Under the pieces are notes generated by a model. That model was not told the origin of the DNA and ran no database searches. It was given only the letters and a program-made list of their open reading frames with translations. A DNA stretch of 44,216 nucleotides from Myxococcales bacterium UBA5297 (GTDB lineage: Bacteria; Myxococcota; Myxococcia; Myxococcales; UBA5297). Position 1 is the stretch's first letter; each line of letters begins with the position of its first letter. Below, piece by piece: positions 32,851-41,354 of this stretch. The DNA is taken from NCBI GenBank assembly GCA_002408385.1, contig DHSB01000208.1, positions 40,711-84,926 on the forward strand. Direction: 5' to 3'. The translations under genes and the position numbers were made by a program.

Positions 32851-33588
32851 ATGACCGCCTGCGCGAGCGGGATCCTCGCGGTTGGGCCAGCCGATCCGCT
32901 CGACGGCGCGGCGGTGGCCACGGCAGCGAGGTGCAGGCCGGTCGCGTAGCTGCCCGCGTCGACCGTGTCGCGCAGGCGGCCGGAATTCGAGCTCAGCAAG
33001 AGGGCACCTGAGGGAAGCCCCACCTGTCGTCGCCGCTACCTCCCTCCCCACCATCGGCCGGCTATCACCGGGAGACTCAGTCGCGCGCCTCCGCTCGAAA
33101 CTGCCGGCCCTCGCCATCGCGCGCCTGTCTTGGGCGATCATTCCGTCGGACGGCGCGGCGACCGGATCGCCGGTCCACTCGATGAGCCTGGCCACCTCGT
33201 GCGGCTGCGATGAAGGCCAATTGCGATGGGCGGCGTGGGCGCGCGCGAATCGGGCCCGCCCTTCAGCCTCTTCGGGACGGCCCTGCGCAAATGCGGCCAT
33301 CGCGAGATCGAGGAGGCGTTCGACTGCGGTGCCCTTGAGCAACGGCGCCGAATCGGGATTCTCCCGGCACGCGTCCAGGCGGCGGAGATCCAGCTTGGGG
33401 TGCACCTTCCACGAGGCGAAGCCTTGCTTCGTTGGCGACCTACGCGCGCAGGCGAGCCGCGTCGAGCTCTTCCCGCGTTGGAGGGGCGCGGGCGAGACCG
33501 TTGCTGCCTTGTCCGGAGCGTGCGACGCGGTGCAGCAAAGAAGCAGCCGGGCAGCGAGAAGCGCCGCCGGCCGACGCGGAAGCTGCAC
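32812..33588 (-). CDS. Possible secreted protein, probably degenerate
   Basis: From a GTG at 33588 the frame starts with a plausible signal sequence ([18 protein letters not shown]). A helical segment follows, [20 protein letters not shown] then [16 protein letters not shown], which reads like a TPR. The C-terminal third is Arg/Pro-rich and not protein-like. In that part another minus-strand frame (32,870-33,020) reads better ([20 protein letters not shown]), hinting at a frameshift. The 3' end overlaps the ftsH remnant on the other strand. No family recognised. It may be an eroded gene or a chance frame. Confidence 0.3.
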   Translation of the reverse strand: MQLPRRPAALLAARLLLCCTASHAPDKAATVSPAPLQRGKSSTRLACARRSPTKQGFASWKVHPKLDLRRLDACRENPDSAPLLKGTAVERLLDLAMAAFAQGRPEEAEGRARFARAHAAHRNWPSSQPHEVARLIEWTGDPVAAPSDGMIAQDRRAMARAGSFERRRATESPGDSRPMVGREVAATTGGASLRCPLAELEFRPPARHGRRGQLRDRPAPRCRGHRRAVERIGWPNREDPARAGGHLRGKRAQVGTRR

Positions 33589-33790
33589 GGTGGTCTTGCC
33601 GGAGTCTTGCGTTCTGGGCTGGTCTGGCGGCGAGCCGGCGGGCTCGTCGCGAGCATTCTCTTCGAGCGTGGAGAGGGCAGTCTTGCGGAGCGCACCGGCT
33701 GCTCGGCGGGAAGACCGATGGCTTCCCATCGCGACTCGGCGACACAGATTCCCGCCTCCACGACTCAACCAAAAAGAAGAGAGAGAGCTC

Positions 33791-34246
33791 ATGCCGACCA
33801 GGACCGGAGAAGCGATCTGGCGAGGTTCGTTCAAGCGGGGGAGCGGGACGGTCGCGGTGGCCACCGGCCTGTTGAAGGCCGACTACTCCGCCTCTTCGCG
33901 GTTCGAGAACGGCGCGGGCACCAACCCTGAGGAATTGCTGGGGGCCGCCCACGCGGGGTGCTTCTCGATGGCCCTCGCCCTGGGCCTCGGCGAGGCCGGC
34001 TTCGTGCCCAACAGCATCCACACCACCGCGCGGGTCTCCATCGAGCGGGTCGGGGGCGGCTTTCGCATCACGCGCATCGTGCTCTCGACCGAGGCCGAGA
34101 TCCCCGGCATCGACGAGTCGACCTTCCTGCAGCACGCCGAGGCGGCGAAGAAGGGCTGCCCGGTTTCGCAGGCGCTCGCGGCGACGCCTATTGAGCTGGA
34201 GGCGCGGCTGCTTCAGAGCCAGATCGGGGCGAGCCCGCAACCCTAG
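33791..34246 (+). CDS. OsmC family peroxiredoxin
   Basis: The 151-residue protein matches the OsmC/Ohr superfamily: GTNPEELLGAAHAGCFSMAL, with the first active cysteine, and AEAAKKGCPVSQALAATPIE, with the second. OsmC-type enzymes reduce organic hydroperoxides using a reactive thiol pair. The closest subgroup is the classical OsmC (thiol-specific) rather than Ohr. I chose ATG 33791, preceded by an A/G-rich site (aaaaagaagagagagagctc), over longer frames. It lies about 390 bases upstream of a second peroxide-detoxifying enzyme on the same strand. Confidence 0.9.
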   Translation: MPTRTGEAIWRGSFKRGSGTVAVATGLLKADYSASSRFENGAGTNPEELLGAAHAGCFSMALALGLGEAGFVPNSIHTTARVSIERVGGGFRITRIVLSTEAEIPGIDESTFLQHAEAAKKGCPVSQALAATPIELEARLLQSQIGASPQP

Positions 34247-34633
34247 GCACCGCGCGGCCGCGGTTTCTGCTCGTCGCGACCTTCATCCGCGCGCGGGAAG
34301 GGGCTTTCGTCAACGACGAGCAACGACTCGGGCCCACTCGGGACGTACTGACCAAGCGCAGGAGACCCGCGACCCCCGAAGCGCGTCTTGGCGCCTGCGA
34401 GCGATGCGGAACGAGCGAACGGGCATACGCCGCCGGCAAGGGCGATCGCCCAGGCGCGCCCTCGGTAGACCGTGGCGAGCACTGCGCGCGTGCGCGCCGG
34501 CTGGGAGGGGGAGCGGCGAGTGCGCGGAACGGCCGACGAATCCGATCGAGAAACCTTCCTGCGCCGGCCGCATCTGAATGAGGCGATTAGAGAGCAGCCC
34601 CCCAACACCCCCGAAACCAAGGAGAGCGAAGAG
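34247..34633. other. Intergenic region between osmC-like and peroxiredoxin genes
   Basis: No gene is supported. A minus-strand frame contains a short hydrophobic run (RAVLATVYRGRAWAIALAGG) that could be coincidence or a remnant. The last 20 bases hold the ggagagcgaagag ribosome site of the peroxiredoxin gene. Confidence 0.45.
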
Positions 34634-35341
34634 ATGGAGCAGACTCAGGCCACGACCCTGCCGCGCATCGGCGAGAAGGCCCCCTCGTTCAAGGCTGTCA
34701 CCACCCAGGGCGATATCCAGTTCCCCGAGCAGTACGCGGGTAGCTGGGTCATCCTCTTCAGCCACCCGGCCGACTTCACTCCGGTTTGCACCTCGGAGTT
34801 CATGACCTTCGCCACGCTCGAGCCGCAGTTCGCCAAGCTCAACACCAAGCTGGTCGGACTCTCGGTCGACGGGCTCTACAGCCACATCGCCTGGCTGCGT
34901 ACCATCAAGGAGAAGATCGAGTACAAGGGCATGAAGGGCGTCGAGGTCACCTTCCCGCTCATCGAAGACATCACGATGGAGGTGGCCAAGAAGTACGGGA
35001 TGATCCAGCCCGGCGAGAGCTCGACCAAGGCCGTGCGCGCGGTCTTCGTCATCGACCCGAAGGGCATCATCCGCACCATCATCTACTACCCGCTCAGCCT
35101 GGGGCGGAACTTCGACGAGCTGCTGCGCGTGGTGACCGCGCTGCAGGCCGCCGACGCGCTGAGCATCGCTACCCCGGCCGACTGGCGCCCCGGCGACGAC
35201 GTGATCGTGCCGACCGCCGGCTCTTGCGGCGTCGCCAAGCAGCGAATGGAGAACAAGGACCTCACTTGCCACGATTGGTTCTTTTGCACCAAGAAGGTGA
35301 GCAAGGAGGAGGTCGAGGCGGCCATCAAGAAGCAGGCTTGA
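34634..35341 (+). CDS. Peroxiredoxin (Prx6 / archaeal-type)
   Basis: The 235-residue protein has the peroxiredoxin core VILFSHPADFTPVCTSEFMT, with the peroxidatic cysteine in the P-x-x-x-x-C context. The Prx6-type extension SLGRNFDELLRVVTALQAAD and the C-terminal CHDWFFCTKK pair of cysteines resemble archaeal Prx6-like enzymes with extra resolving cysteines. The protein would reduce hydrogen peroxide and alkyl hydroperoxides in the cytoplasm. ATG 34634 has a good ggagagcgaag site 8 bases upstream. Length is as expected. A terminator-like hairpin follows 20 bases after the stop. Confidence 0.92.
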   Translation: MEQTQATTLPRIGEKAPSFKAVTTQGDIQFPEQYAGSWVILFSHPADFTPVCTSEFMTFATLEPQFAKLNTKLVGLSVDGLYSHIAWLRTIKEKIEYKGMKGVEVTFPLIEDITMEVAKKYGMIQPGESSTKAVRAVFVIDPKGIIRTIIYYPLSLGRNFDELLRVVTALQAADALSIATPADWRPGDDVIVPTAGSCGVAKQRMENKDLTCHDWFFCTKKVSKEEVEAAIKKQA

Positions 35342-35361
35342 GGCGCCCTGATTGACTCACC

Positions 35362-35407
35362 GAGCCCCTGGCCGGCCCATTGCGCCGGTCGGGGGCTCGA
35401 TCATTTC
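35362..35407 (+). terminator. Terminator-like hairpin after the peroxiredoxin gene
   Basis: gagcccc (35362-35368) pairs with ggggctc (35392-35398), and the inner gccgg and ccggt extend the stem. It is followed by gatcatttcg, a weak T-run, so termination is likely but not certain. Confidence 0.55.
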
Positions 35408-35443
35408 GTGGCCTCCGAGGAATCGATGTCGATCAGCTCCAAG

Positions 35444-35475
35444 GCCCGGAGCGCCAGCCTTCGTGCTGGCGGCCC
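35444..35475 (+). repeat. REP-like palindrome, family B
   Basis: cccggagcgccagccttcgt then gctggcggcc. Arms gccagc and gctggc flank the loop cttcgt. The same 24 bases (cggagcgccagccttcgtgc and on) recur at 44132. Confidence 0.75.
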
Positions 35476-35649
35476 GCCGTCTCGGGCCGACGGATCCAAC
35501 GAGTCGTCGCGAGTTTCCCGCCCCCGCTCACCTCGAGCGAAGTCGAGGCCGCGGCTCGCCCCGCTCACCTCGAGCTTTGCACCGGGCCCTTGGCCGGCTG
35601 TGACCTTGAACTGACAGGCTGCCGACGGGTGCCCGGCCCCCCGCTCAGC

Positions 35650-35680
35650 CCGAGGGTAGGCCGAGCTTGCGAGGCCGAAG
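35650..35680 (+). repeat. Family C element, copy 1
   Basis: Thirty-one bases beginning ccgagggtaggccgagcttg and ending gaggccgaag recur at 37461-37491 with one change. Both copies lie between genes and contain the inverted ggcc-gag...ctt-gcgaggcc pattern. Confidence 0.7.
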
Positions 35681-35831
35681 TCGAGGGTCCGCCGCGCCGC
35701 CTCGAGCACCGAGACGGCGGCGCCCCGCCTCGCGCGATACTCGGTGGCGTGCCGGCTTCCCCGGTCTTTCGGTAGGGTTAGGGTCCGAAGCGCCCGAGAC
35801 CCTTCCGCCCCCTCTCGCGCTGGGAGAGCCG

Positions 35832-37309
35832 ATGCCCTGTCGCGCCTTGCGCCTCGTTCTGTTCGCCGCCCTTCTCACCGGTCAGGCCGCCTGCACCGAG
35901 AAGGTGGCGCCAGAGGCCGAGCCGGCGTCCCGCGCGGCCGGCGAGCTCTCTCCCTTGACGTCCCTTGGCCTCCCGGCGGCGAAGTCCGGGCGCCCGGACT
36001 TCACGCTGCCCCGCACGTCGCCGCCGCGCTCGGGGGCATCGAGTGGGAGCCGCTCGACTACCTCGAGTACCTGCCTCATCTCGCCTGGGCGACCGAGCCC
36101 GAGTGCGCGCTGCGCTACACCGACCTCGGCACCCTCTCGGTCACCGCCAGCTTCACCACGCTAAGGCAGTCGTTCTCGGAGCTCTACACGCTCGAGCCCA
36201 AGGGCCCCGGGCGCATGGTGTGCCAACCGGGTTCTCGGCTCGACTACGTCCACGCCGAATTCGGCAAGAAGCGCCTCAGCGGTTTCATCGACTCCTCGGC
36301 GCAGCATCGCCCGCCGATTCCGCTCGAGATCTCGCCGCAGGAGGTGAAGTACCCCTCGGTCCTCTCGCCCATCTTCCAGCTTCGCGGCGCGCAGACCATC
36401 GGCTTCGCCTCGCCGGTCAACGTCTGGCCCTCGCTGCCGTCGAAGGGCGAGCCGGTGCCCTGGCACTACAACCTGCTGTTCGACACGCCTGAGGATCTCG
36501 CCTCGCGCCCGCCGGCCAAGGTCGAGTTCATCGGCTGGATCCGCTTGAGGTTCCAGCGCGCCGCCTACCTGACGGCCACCTGGCCCGCCGGGGCCGAGCC
36601 GATCTCCATCGGACCGGCCCTCGCGCACATGGAGCTGCAGGGCAAGAGCCCGCGGTCCTCGACCGTCGCGCAGATAGGCGACTACGTCGGCCACTACCTC
36701 GTCTCCGAGCACGGTCACCTCGTGCTCGCGCACATCGACGGCACCGCGCGCATCTACAACACCTTCGGCCTCGTCAAGCGCGGCGCCCCCAAGGGCAAGC
36801 GCAAGGCCGACTACCGCGTCGACGAGGACCGCAACTTCTCCTTCACGACCAAGCTGCTCGAGGACTGCAACGGCAGCCTCTTCTCCAAGATCGAGTCCGA
36901 GGAGCTGGCCGACGAAGAGGTGGTGGCGCTGCTCGAGCAGTTCTCCAGCCTGATGGCCATCGACCGCCCGAAGGAGGCGGCCGAGCTGCTCTCGCCGGCC
37001 ATCCGCTACGCGTTCCCCGAGGGCGCCGCTTTGCTGCTGGTACGGGAGACCTTCCGCGAGCTCGGGACAGGCTTCCTCGGCAAACCTGTCCCCGAGAAGC
37101 CGGATGAGGAGCAGCCCGGCGTGCTGCTGGTCGGCAAGGACAAGCGCAAGCGCAGGACGTTCTACGGGCTCGCGCAAGGGGCGCGCATCGGAGGCCGGCC
37201 TCACCTCACCTTCATCGGCGCGAGCAGCCGGCGGCAGCGCGACCGATGGGACGTGCTCGTCGTCGAGTCGGGCAACATCCACTCCGGCGCGGTGCGGGTC
37301 TTCCGGTAG
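35832..37309 (+). pseudogene. Lipoprotein of unknown function, one frameshift
   Basis: The N-terminus (ATG 35832, preceded by ctgggagag) encodes a lipoprotein signal, LRLVLFAALLTGQAAC, with a lipobox cysteine followed by TEKVAPEAEPASR. This frame gives way near 36030 to the frame carrying IEWEPLDYLEYLPHLAWATE and the rest of the protein to 37309. Loss of one G in the run at 36032-36036 would explain the break; adding one G would give RSGGIEWEPLDY. The body is beta-rich, with SVTASFTTLRQSFSELYTLE and YVGHYLVSEHGHLVLAHIDG, and a helical region with LLEQFSSLMAIDRPKEAAEL. No known family recognised. The intact form would be a surface or periplasmic lipoprotein of about 490 residues. The rest is clean, so a sequence error is as likely as a true mutation. 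Confidence 0.65.
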
Positions 37310-37460
37310 CGGCGCGGAATCCTCGGGGAGAGGCGCTCGGCCCCGGAAAGGCCCGGGGGCTGGCCGAGGTCCACGGCGACTGGCGGCCCGTGTGCGAAGG
37401 CGTGTTCGCCCGAGCGCGCTCGAAAAGGTGTCGCAGAATCCCCCTCGCCTCCCGGTCACC

Positions 37461-37491
37461 CCGAGCGTAGGCCGAGCTTGCGAGGCCGAAG
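37461..37491 (+). repeat. Family C element, copy 2
   Basis: ccgagcgtaggccgagcttg then cgaggccgaag. Identical to 35650-35680 except one base, same strand. Confidence 0.7.
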
Positions 37492-37594
37492 GGGCCCTTC
37501 AGCTCCGCCCCCGCCGCTCGGCGCGTCGGGGGCAACGCTCAGGGTGAGCGGGGTGGAGGCCGAAACCGAGGGCCCTTGTTTCCGGCACCCCGAG

Positions 37595-37630
37595 ACGCCG
37601 GGCCGCCAGCACGAAGGCTGGCACGCCGGC
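37595..37630 (-). repeat. REP-like palindrome, family B (inverted orientation)
   Basis: gccagc (37605-37610), acgaag, gctggc (37617-37622): the reverse complement of the copies at 35444 and 44131, with the same arms and loop. It lies just downstream of the caspase-fold gene. Confidence 0.7.
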
Positions 37631-37667
37631 CGACCGGTTGTTGCTCGAACAGTTCTTCGACACCTCT

Positions 37668-39881
37668 TCAGATCTGCAGGCCGAGGGTGAACCCCGGGAA
37701 GAGCCGCACGGTCGTCTCCCCGTTGCGCCAGACCTTCTGCGGCAGCAGCGCGAGGTCGACGTCCTGGGCGCCCCAACTGGTGACGACGTTGAGGGTCGGG
37801 CCGGCGACGACGGACAAGTCCTTCCAGAGCCGGAACCCGCCGGCGAGCCGCCAGGTCGCGCCGATGGCGTGGCGCGACTCGGTCCACAGCCCGCTCTTGC
37901 GGTCCTGGAAGGCGGTGGAGCCGAGGTCGGTGTCGAGGAAGAAGCGGCCGGAGACCAAGTGCAGGCCGAGCGCCGCGGTGGTGGTGTAGCCGTCCATCTT
38001 CGGGCGCAGCCCCAAGCCGAGCGCGGTGTAGGTGAGCTCGCCGCCCAGCTTGACGCCGAGAGTGGCGCCGCTCAGGTCACCGCCCCACAGGCCCACCGCG
38101 TGATAGCCCTCTTCGATGAAGTTGAGCAGGCCGATGGGCGCCTTCGCGCGCCGGGCGACGTTGATCGCCCCGATGCTCACCCCGCTCTCGCCGGCGAGGT
38201 TGATCCCGCCGAGCTGGAAGCCGGTGGTGGTCGCGCGGTTGATGCCGCCCACCTGCGCTGCCGCGCCGCCGTTGTTGACGCCGCCTATCTGCAAGCCGCT
38301 CGAGCCGCTGTGGTTGATGCCGCCGACCTGCATCCATGAGGCGCGGGCGAGATTGACGCCAGCGAGTTGCACCCCCGCGAGCTCGCCGGCGAGGTTGAGC
38401 GCCCCGGCGATCTGCAGGCCGCGCGCCGTCTCGGAGACGAGGTTGGCGCCGCCGGCGACCTGCAGGCCGCCGAGCCAGAGGCCGCGGTTGTAGGCCCCGC
38501 CGAGCTGGACGCCCTTGACCTCGCCGCCGACGTGGTTGGCCGCCCCCGAGACCTGCAGGCCGGACAGCGAGGCGCCGTGGTTCCAGGCTCCGGCGATCTG
38601 CACGCCGCCGACCGGGCCGCCGACGTGGTTGGCGGCGCCGGCGATCTGCAGGCCGACCGCCTCCTCGGTCTCGATGTTGAAGACCGACCCGAGCTCGAAG
38701 CCGCGCACCGCCCGCAGCCGGCCGCCGATGAGGTTGAGGCCGAAGATGCTCACCGGCAGCTCGCCGCCGTTGCGAAAGTCGGCCAGGCTCAACCCGGGAA
38801 TCACAGCGAGGTTGACCGGCTGGAGGTGCCGCTCGCCCGAGGCGCCGCGGCTAGAGGCAACCTCGATCGTCGCGGGGGCAAAGCGCTCCTGCGAAAGCGG
38901 CACCCGCAAGCCTTCGGCGAGCTCGGCGCGGGCCTCGAAGACGCCGTCGGCCGACTCGAGGGTAAGCCCGTAGCCGCCCGGCTCGAGCCCAAGCTCGACC
39001 GGATGCCCGGCCGCCTTCTGCAGCTCGGCGACGAGCCGGCCCTGGGCGTCGCGCACGAAGAGCCGGCCGGCGATCTCCGGGCCGAAGCAGAGGCCCGCGC
39101 TGGTGGCGCGCACGTCGGTCATCACCAGGTCGCCGGTGCCGGCGAGGTGGAAGTCGTAGGCCGGGTGCTGCGGCCCCGCGCTCGTCTTTTCGGTCTTGGC
39201 CAGCGTCTCGTGGAAGGCGAACTGGTAGGCCTCGGTCAGCGTCACCTTGCCGTCGCGGGTCGCGTCGGCGGCCCCGCGCAGCCCGGTCAGCAGCGAGGAG
39301 GTGAAATACGAGCCGCGGATGCGGTCCGACTCCTGGGCAGCCTCGTTCGCCGAGCTCGCGGTGAGGAAGGCCTGGCCGTGGACCGTGGTCGAGGCGTCGA
39401 CGAGGAAGGCCGGCACGTGGCGCCCGCCCTTGGTGCGGATGATGGCGCCGGCGTGGCAGGAGTCGAGGATGGCGACGCGCACTTGGGCCGGAACCTCTTC
39501 GAGCATCCGGCGCAGCTCCGTGTAGTCGATCCGGTCGCGTCCGAGCAGCAGCCCGGTCTCGTCGGCGTGGCCTGAGAAATAGAGGACCAGCTCGGCGCGG
39601 GCGCCGGCGGCGCGGGCGGCGGCGATGTCGCGCTCGAGCCGCGCGATCTGGGCCTCGAAGTCGGCGCGGACCGGGTCGACGAGGACCGCCGAGTGGGTGC
39701 TCGGGACCCCGCCGAGCTGGCCGAGGAGCTTCGCGACCTGCTGAGCGTCGCTCGAGGCGTAGCGCAGTCGGATCCGGCCGGGCCCGCCGTCGTTGGAGCC
39801 GACGAAGAGGCCGAAGCGCTCGGTGGGAGTCGAGCTCGCGGCCATGAGCACGGCCGAAGTGAGGGCGACAAGCGGGTTCAT
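37668..39881 (-). CDS. Caspase-fold protease fused to a Gly/Asn repeat domain and barrel-like C-terminus
   Basis: The 737-residue protein has an N-terminal hydrophobic stretch (VALTSAVLMAAS) as probable signal sequence and a caspase-like (C14) domain at about 20-250. The catalytic pair is visible as His105 in YFSGHAD and Cys142 in LDSCHAG. A beta-rich linker follows (260-370). From about 380 to 595 there are about twelve repeats of the type G-[LVF]-Q-[ILV]-x-G-x-x-N, spaced 15-16 residues at first and about 13 later (GLQIAGAANHVGGPV, GVQLAGVNLARAS, GLQIGGVNNGGAA). They resemble the surface repeats annotated as LA_2272 in Leptospira. The last 140 residues alternate hydrophobic and polar residues, as in outer-membrane barrels, ending TVRLFPGFTLGLQI. 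It is coupled by ATGA overlap to the anti-sigma gene. A secreted or surface caspase is inferred; substrate unknown. Confidence 0.85.
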   Translation of the reverse strand: MNPLVALTSAVLMAASSTPTERFGLFVGSNDGGPGRIRLRYASSDAQQVAKLLGQLGGVPSTHSAVLVDPVRADFEAQIARLERDIAAARAAGARAELVLYFSGHADETGLLLGRDRIDYTELRRMLEEVPAQVRVAILDSCHAGAIIRTKGGRHVPAFLVDASTTVHGQAFLTASSANEAAQESDRIRGSYFTSSLLTGLRGAADATRDGKVTLTEAYQFAFHETLAKTEKTSAGPQHPAYDFHLAGTGDLVMTDVRATSAGLCFGPEIAGRLFVRDAQGRLVAELQKAAGHPVELGLEPGGYGLTLESADGVFEARAELAEGLRVPLSQERFAPATIEVASSRGASGERHLQPVNLAVIPGLSLADFRNGGELPVSIFGLNLIGGRLRAVRGFELGSVFNIETEEAVGLQIAGAANHVGGPVGGVQIAGAWNHGASLSGLQVSGAANHVGGEVKGVQLGGAYNRGLWLGGLQVAGGANLVSETARGLQIAGALNLAGELAGVQLAGVNLARASWMQVGGINHSGSSGLQIGGVNNGGAAAQVGGINRATTTGFQLGGINLAGESGVSIGAINVARRAKAPIGLLNFIEEGYHAVGLWGGDLSGATLGVKLGGELTYTALGLGLRPKMDGYTTTAALGLHLVSGRFFLDTDLGSTAFQDRKSGLWTESRHAIGATWRLAGGFRLWKDLSVVAGPTLNVVTSWGAQDVDLALLPQKVWRNGETTVRLFPGFTLGLQI

Positions 39882-40678
39882 TTCGTGTCCTTTCGCAGGC
39901 AGAGGCTGCTCTGCTCCCAGGTCGCGGGAAGGTGGAGGGGCTCGGTGCGCGCGCCCGGGCCGGCGGCGAGAGCGCGCGCGGCCTCGACGACGCGCTCGGC
40001 GGAGATCGGCTCGGGCGCGGTCACCAGGAAGAAGCGCTCGAAGCCCGGCGCCGCGTCGAGCTCGAAGGCGTGGGGGAGCGAAACCTGGCCCTTCGGCTCG
40101 AGCTGCGTCGGGCGAGAGGGCCGCTCAGGCCAGTGCAGCGTCACCGCGCCGCCCCCGTCGATGGAGACGATCGCGCCGAAGGCCCGGCCGGCCGCGACGT
40201 AGTGGAGCTGGACGACCTCGCCGGCGCTCAGCGGCTGCGATTCGTCGACCGGTTCGCTCTGGCCCTCGTGCATGCGGAAGGCGAGCAGGCGCGGGGTGAG
40301 CCCCTTGACGCGGTCGGTTTGCGGCTCGTCGGTCGCGACGGCGGGCGCGAGGTCGGTCGGCGCAAGGTCGCCCGGAGCGCGGACCAGCAGGAGGAGCGCG
40401 GCGGCGACGGCGAGCGCCGGGGCGGCGAGGAGCGCCGGGAGGGGCCAGGCCGGCCGCCGGGGGCTCGCGGCGCGGCGGCCGATCCTCTCGGCCATCTGCG
40501 GCGCCGGGTACTGCGCGAGAACCTCGCGGTCGGAATCCCTCAAGGCCTGGAGGCGCGCCGCCAGCGCGGGGTCGGACTCGACGCGGCGCGCGATCTCGGC
40601 CGCCTTGTCGGCCGGCAGCTCCTCGAGCGCGTACCGCTCGAGGAGCCAATCGGAGATGGGGATCGGTTCGGCTGCCAT
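39878..40678 (-). CDS. Membrane anti-sigma-like protein with DUF4384-like domain
   Basis: The 266-residue protein (ATG 40678) begins with a short helical anti-sigma-like domain: WLLERYALEELPADKAAEIA, then RRVESDPALAARLQALRDSD. It lacks a zinc-binding HxxxCxxC motif. A single membrane helix spans about 80-99 (LPALLAAPALAVAAALLLLV). The outer part has PLSAGEVVQLHYVAAGRAFG and IVSIDGGGAVTLHWP, like the DUF4384 domain often encoded beside bacterial caspases, then ERFFLVTAPEPISAERVVEA. It lies two bases after the ECF sigma gene and overlaps the caspase-fold gene by four bases. The likely role is to hold the sigma factor at the inner membrane until a periplasmic signal acts. The anti-sigma role is inferred from position and topology. 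Confidence 0.75.
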   Translation of the reverse strand: MAAEPIPISDWLLERYALEELPADKAAEIARRVESDPALAARLQALRDSDREVLAQYPAPQMAERIGRRAASPRRPAWPLPALLAAPALAVAAALLLLVRAPGDLAPTDLAPAVATDEPQTDRVKGLTPRLLAFRMHEGQSEPVDESQPLSAGEVVQLHYVAAGRAFGAIVSIDGGGAVTLHWPERPSRPTQLEPKGQVSLPHAFELDAAPGFERFFLVTAPEPISAERVVEAARALAAGPGARTEPLHLPATWEQSSLCLRKDTK

Positions 40679-40680
40679 GT

Positions 40681-41163
40681 TCAGACTCCCTCCAGCTCGT
40701 GGACGCGGGCGCGAAGGGTACGCAGGCGCTTGCGCACTCCGGAGACCGACATCTGCACCTCGGCGGCGACCTCTTCGAGCGTCAGCCCGTCGACCAGGTG
40801 CATCACCGCGATGGCCGCGGTCGACTCCCTCTCGCGCCCGAAGATGCGGGCGAGGACCGAGAGCGTCTCGGCGCGCCGGTCGGCGCCCTCGGCCGACGAC
40901 GCGATCCGCAGCAGCAGCTCCTCGTCCCGGTCCTCCGGGCGCCGCCGCTCGCTGCGCAGGCGGTTGAGGCACAGGTTGGTGGCGATGCGCTGCAGCAGCG
41001 CCGACGGCGCAGTGTCCCGGAGGCTCGCCTCGCGCCGCAGCAGCTCGACGAAGACGTCCTGGGTCGCGTCGAGCGCCCGCTGCTCGTCGCGCAGCAGCCT
41101 CCGGCAACGGCGCAGCACGAGCGGTCCGTACCGGCGGTAATGGGCTTCGACGTCGATCGCCAC
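40681..41163 (-). CDS. ECF-type RNA polymerase sigma factor
   Basis: The 160-residue protein has sigma region 2 (EAHYRRYGPLVLRRCRRLLR, with DATQDVFVELLRR and LLQRIATNLCLNRLRSERRR) and region 4 (VDGLTLEEVAAEVQMSVSGV then RKRLRTLRARV), the helix-turn-helix that reads the -35 element. This is the compact two-domain ECF form. I chose the GTG at 41163, which follows the strong site ggaggaggcagc; a longer frame to 41214 adds Arg/Pro-rich residues. It heads an operon with the anti-sigma-like and caspase-fold genes. It would direct transcription of its own operon and perhaps others in response to an envelope signal. Confidence 0.9.
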   Translation of the reverse strand: MAIDVEAHYRRYGPLVLRRCRRLLRDEQRALDATQDVFVELLRREASLRDTAPSALLQRIATNLCLNRLRSERRRPEDRDEELLLRIASSAEGADRRAETLSVLARIFGRERESTAAIAVMHLVDGLTLEEVAAEVQMSVSGVRKRLRTLRARVHELEGV

Positions 41164-41209
41164 GCGCTGCCTCCTCCTGACTGGCTGAACACCGGTGGGC
41201 CTCGCGAGC

Positions 41210-41235
41210 GTCACCGCGGCGGTGTCGATTGGTTC
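41210..41235 (-). promoter_or_regulatory. Candidate ECF-type promoter upstream of the sigma gene
   Basis: On the minus strand gaacc (41235-41231) is followed after 16 bases by gtgac (41214-41210). A GAAC-type -35 at this spacing is typical of ECF promoters and would allow self-regulation. The -10 match is poor, so this is tentative. Confidence 0.3.
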
Positions 41236-41354
41236 GCGGCGCAGCCTAATCGCTCTGCGGTCGCGGCGCCGAGCTCAGGCTCGTGCAGCGCGGCGGCGCG
41301 GCCGATCTGGTATTCACACCCGCTCGTCGAATCCGAAGGAGAAAGGAAGAGCGG

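Larger units (their letters stand above)
35342..35831. other. Intergenic region with terminator hairpin and repeats B and C
   Basis: No gene is supported across 490 bases. It holds a terminator-like hairpin at 35362-35398, a family B palindrome at 35444-35475 and a family C element at 35650-35680. Two ctcacctcgag segments also occur near 35528 and 35564. Confidence 0.55.
37310..37667. other. Intergenic region with repeats C and B
   Basis: No gene. It contains the family C element (37461-37491) and an inverted family B palindrome (37595-37630), between the 3' ends of the lipoprotein gene and the convergent caspase-fold gene. Confidence 0.6.
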
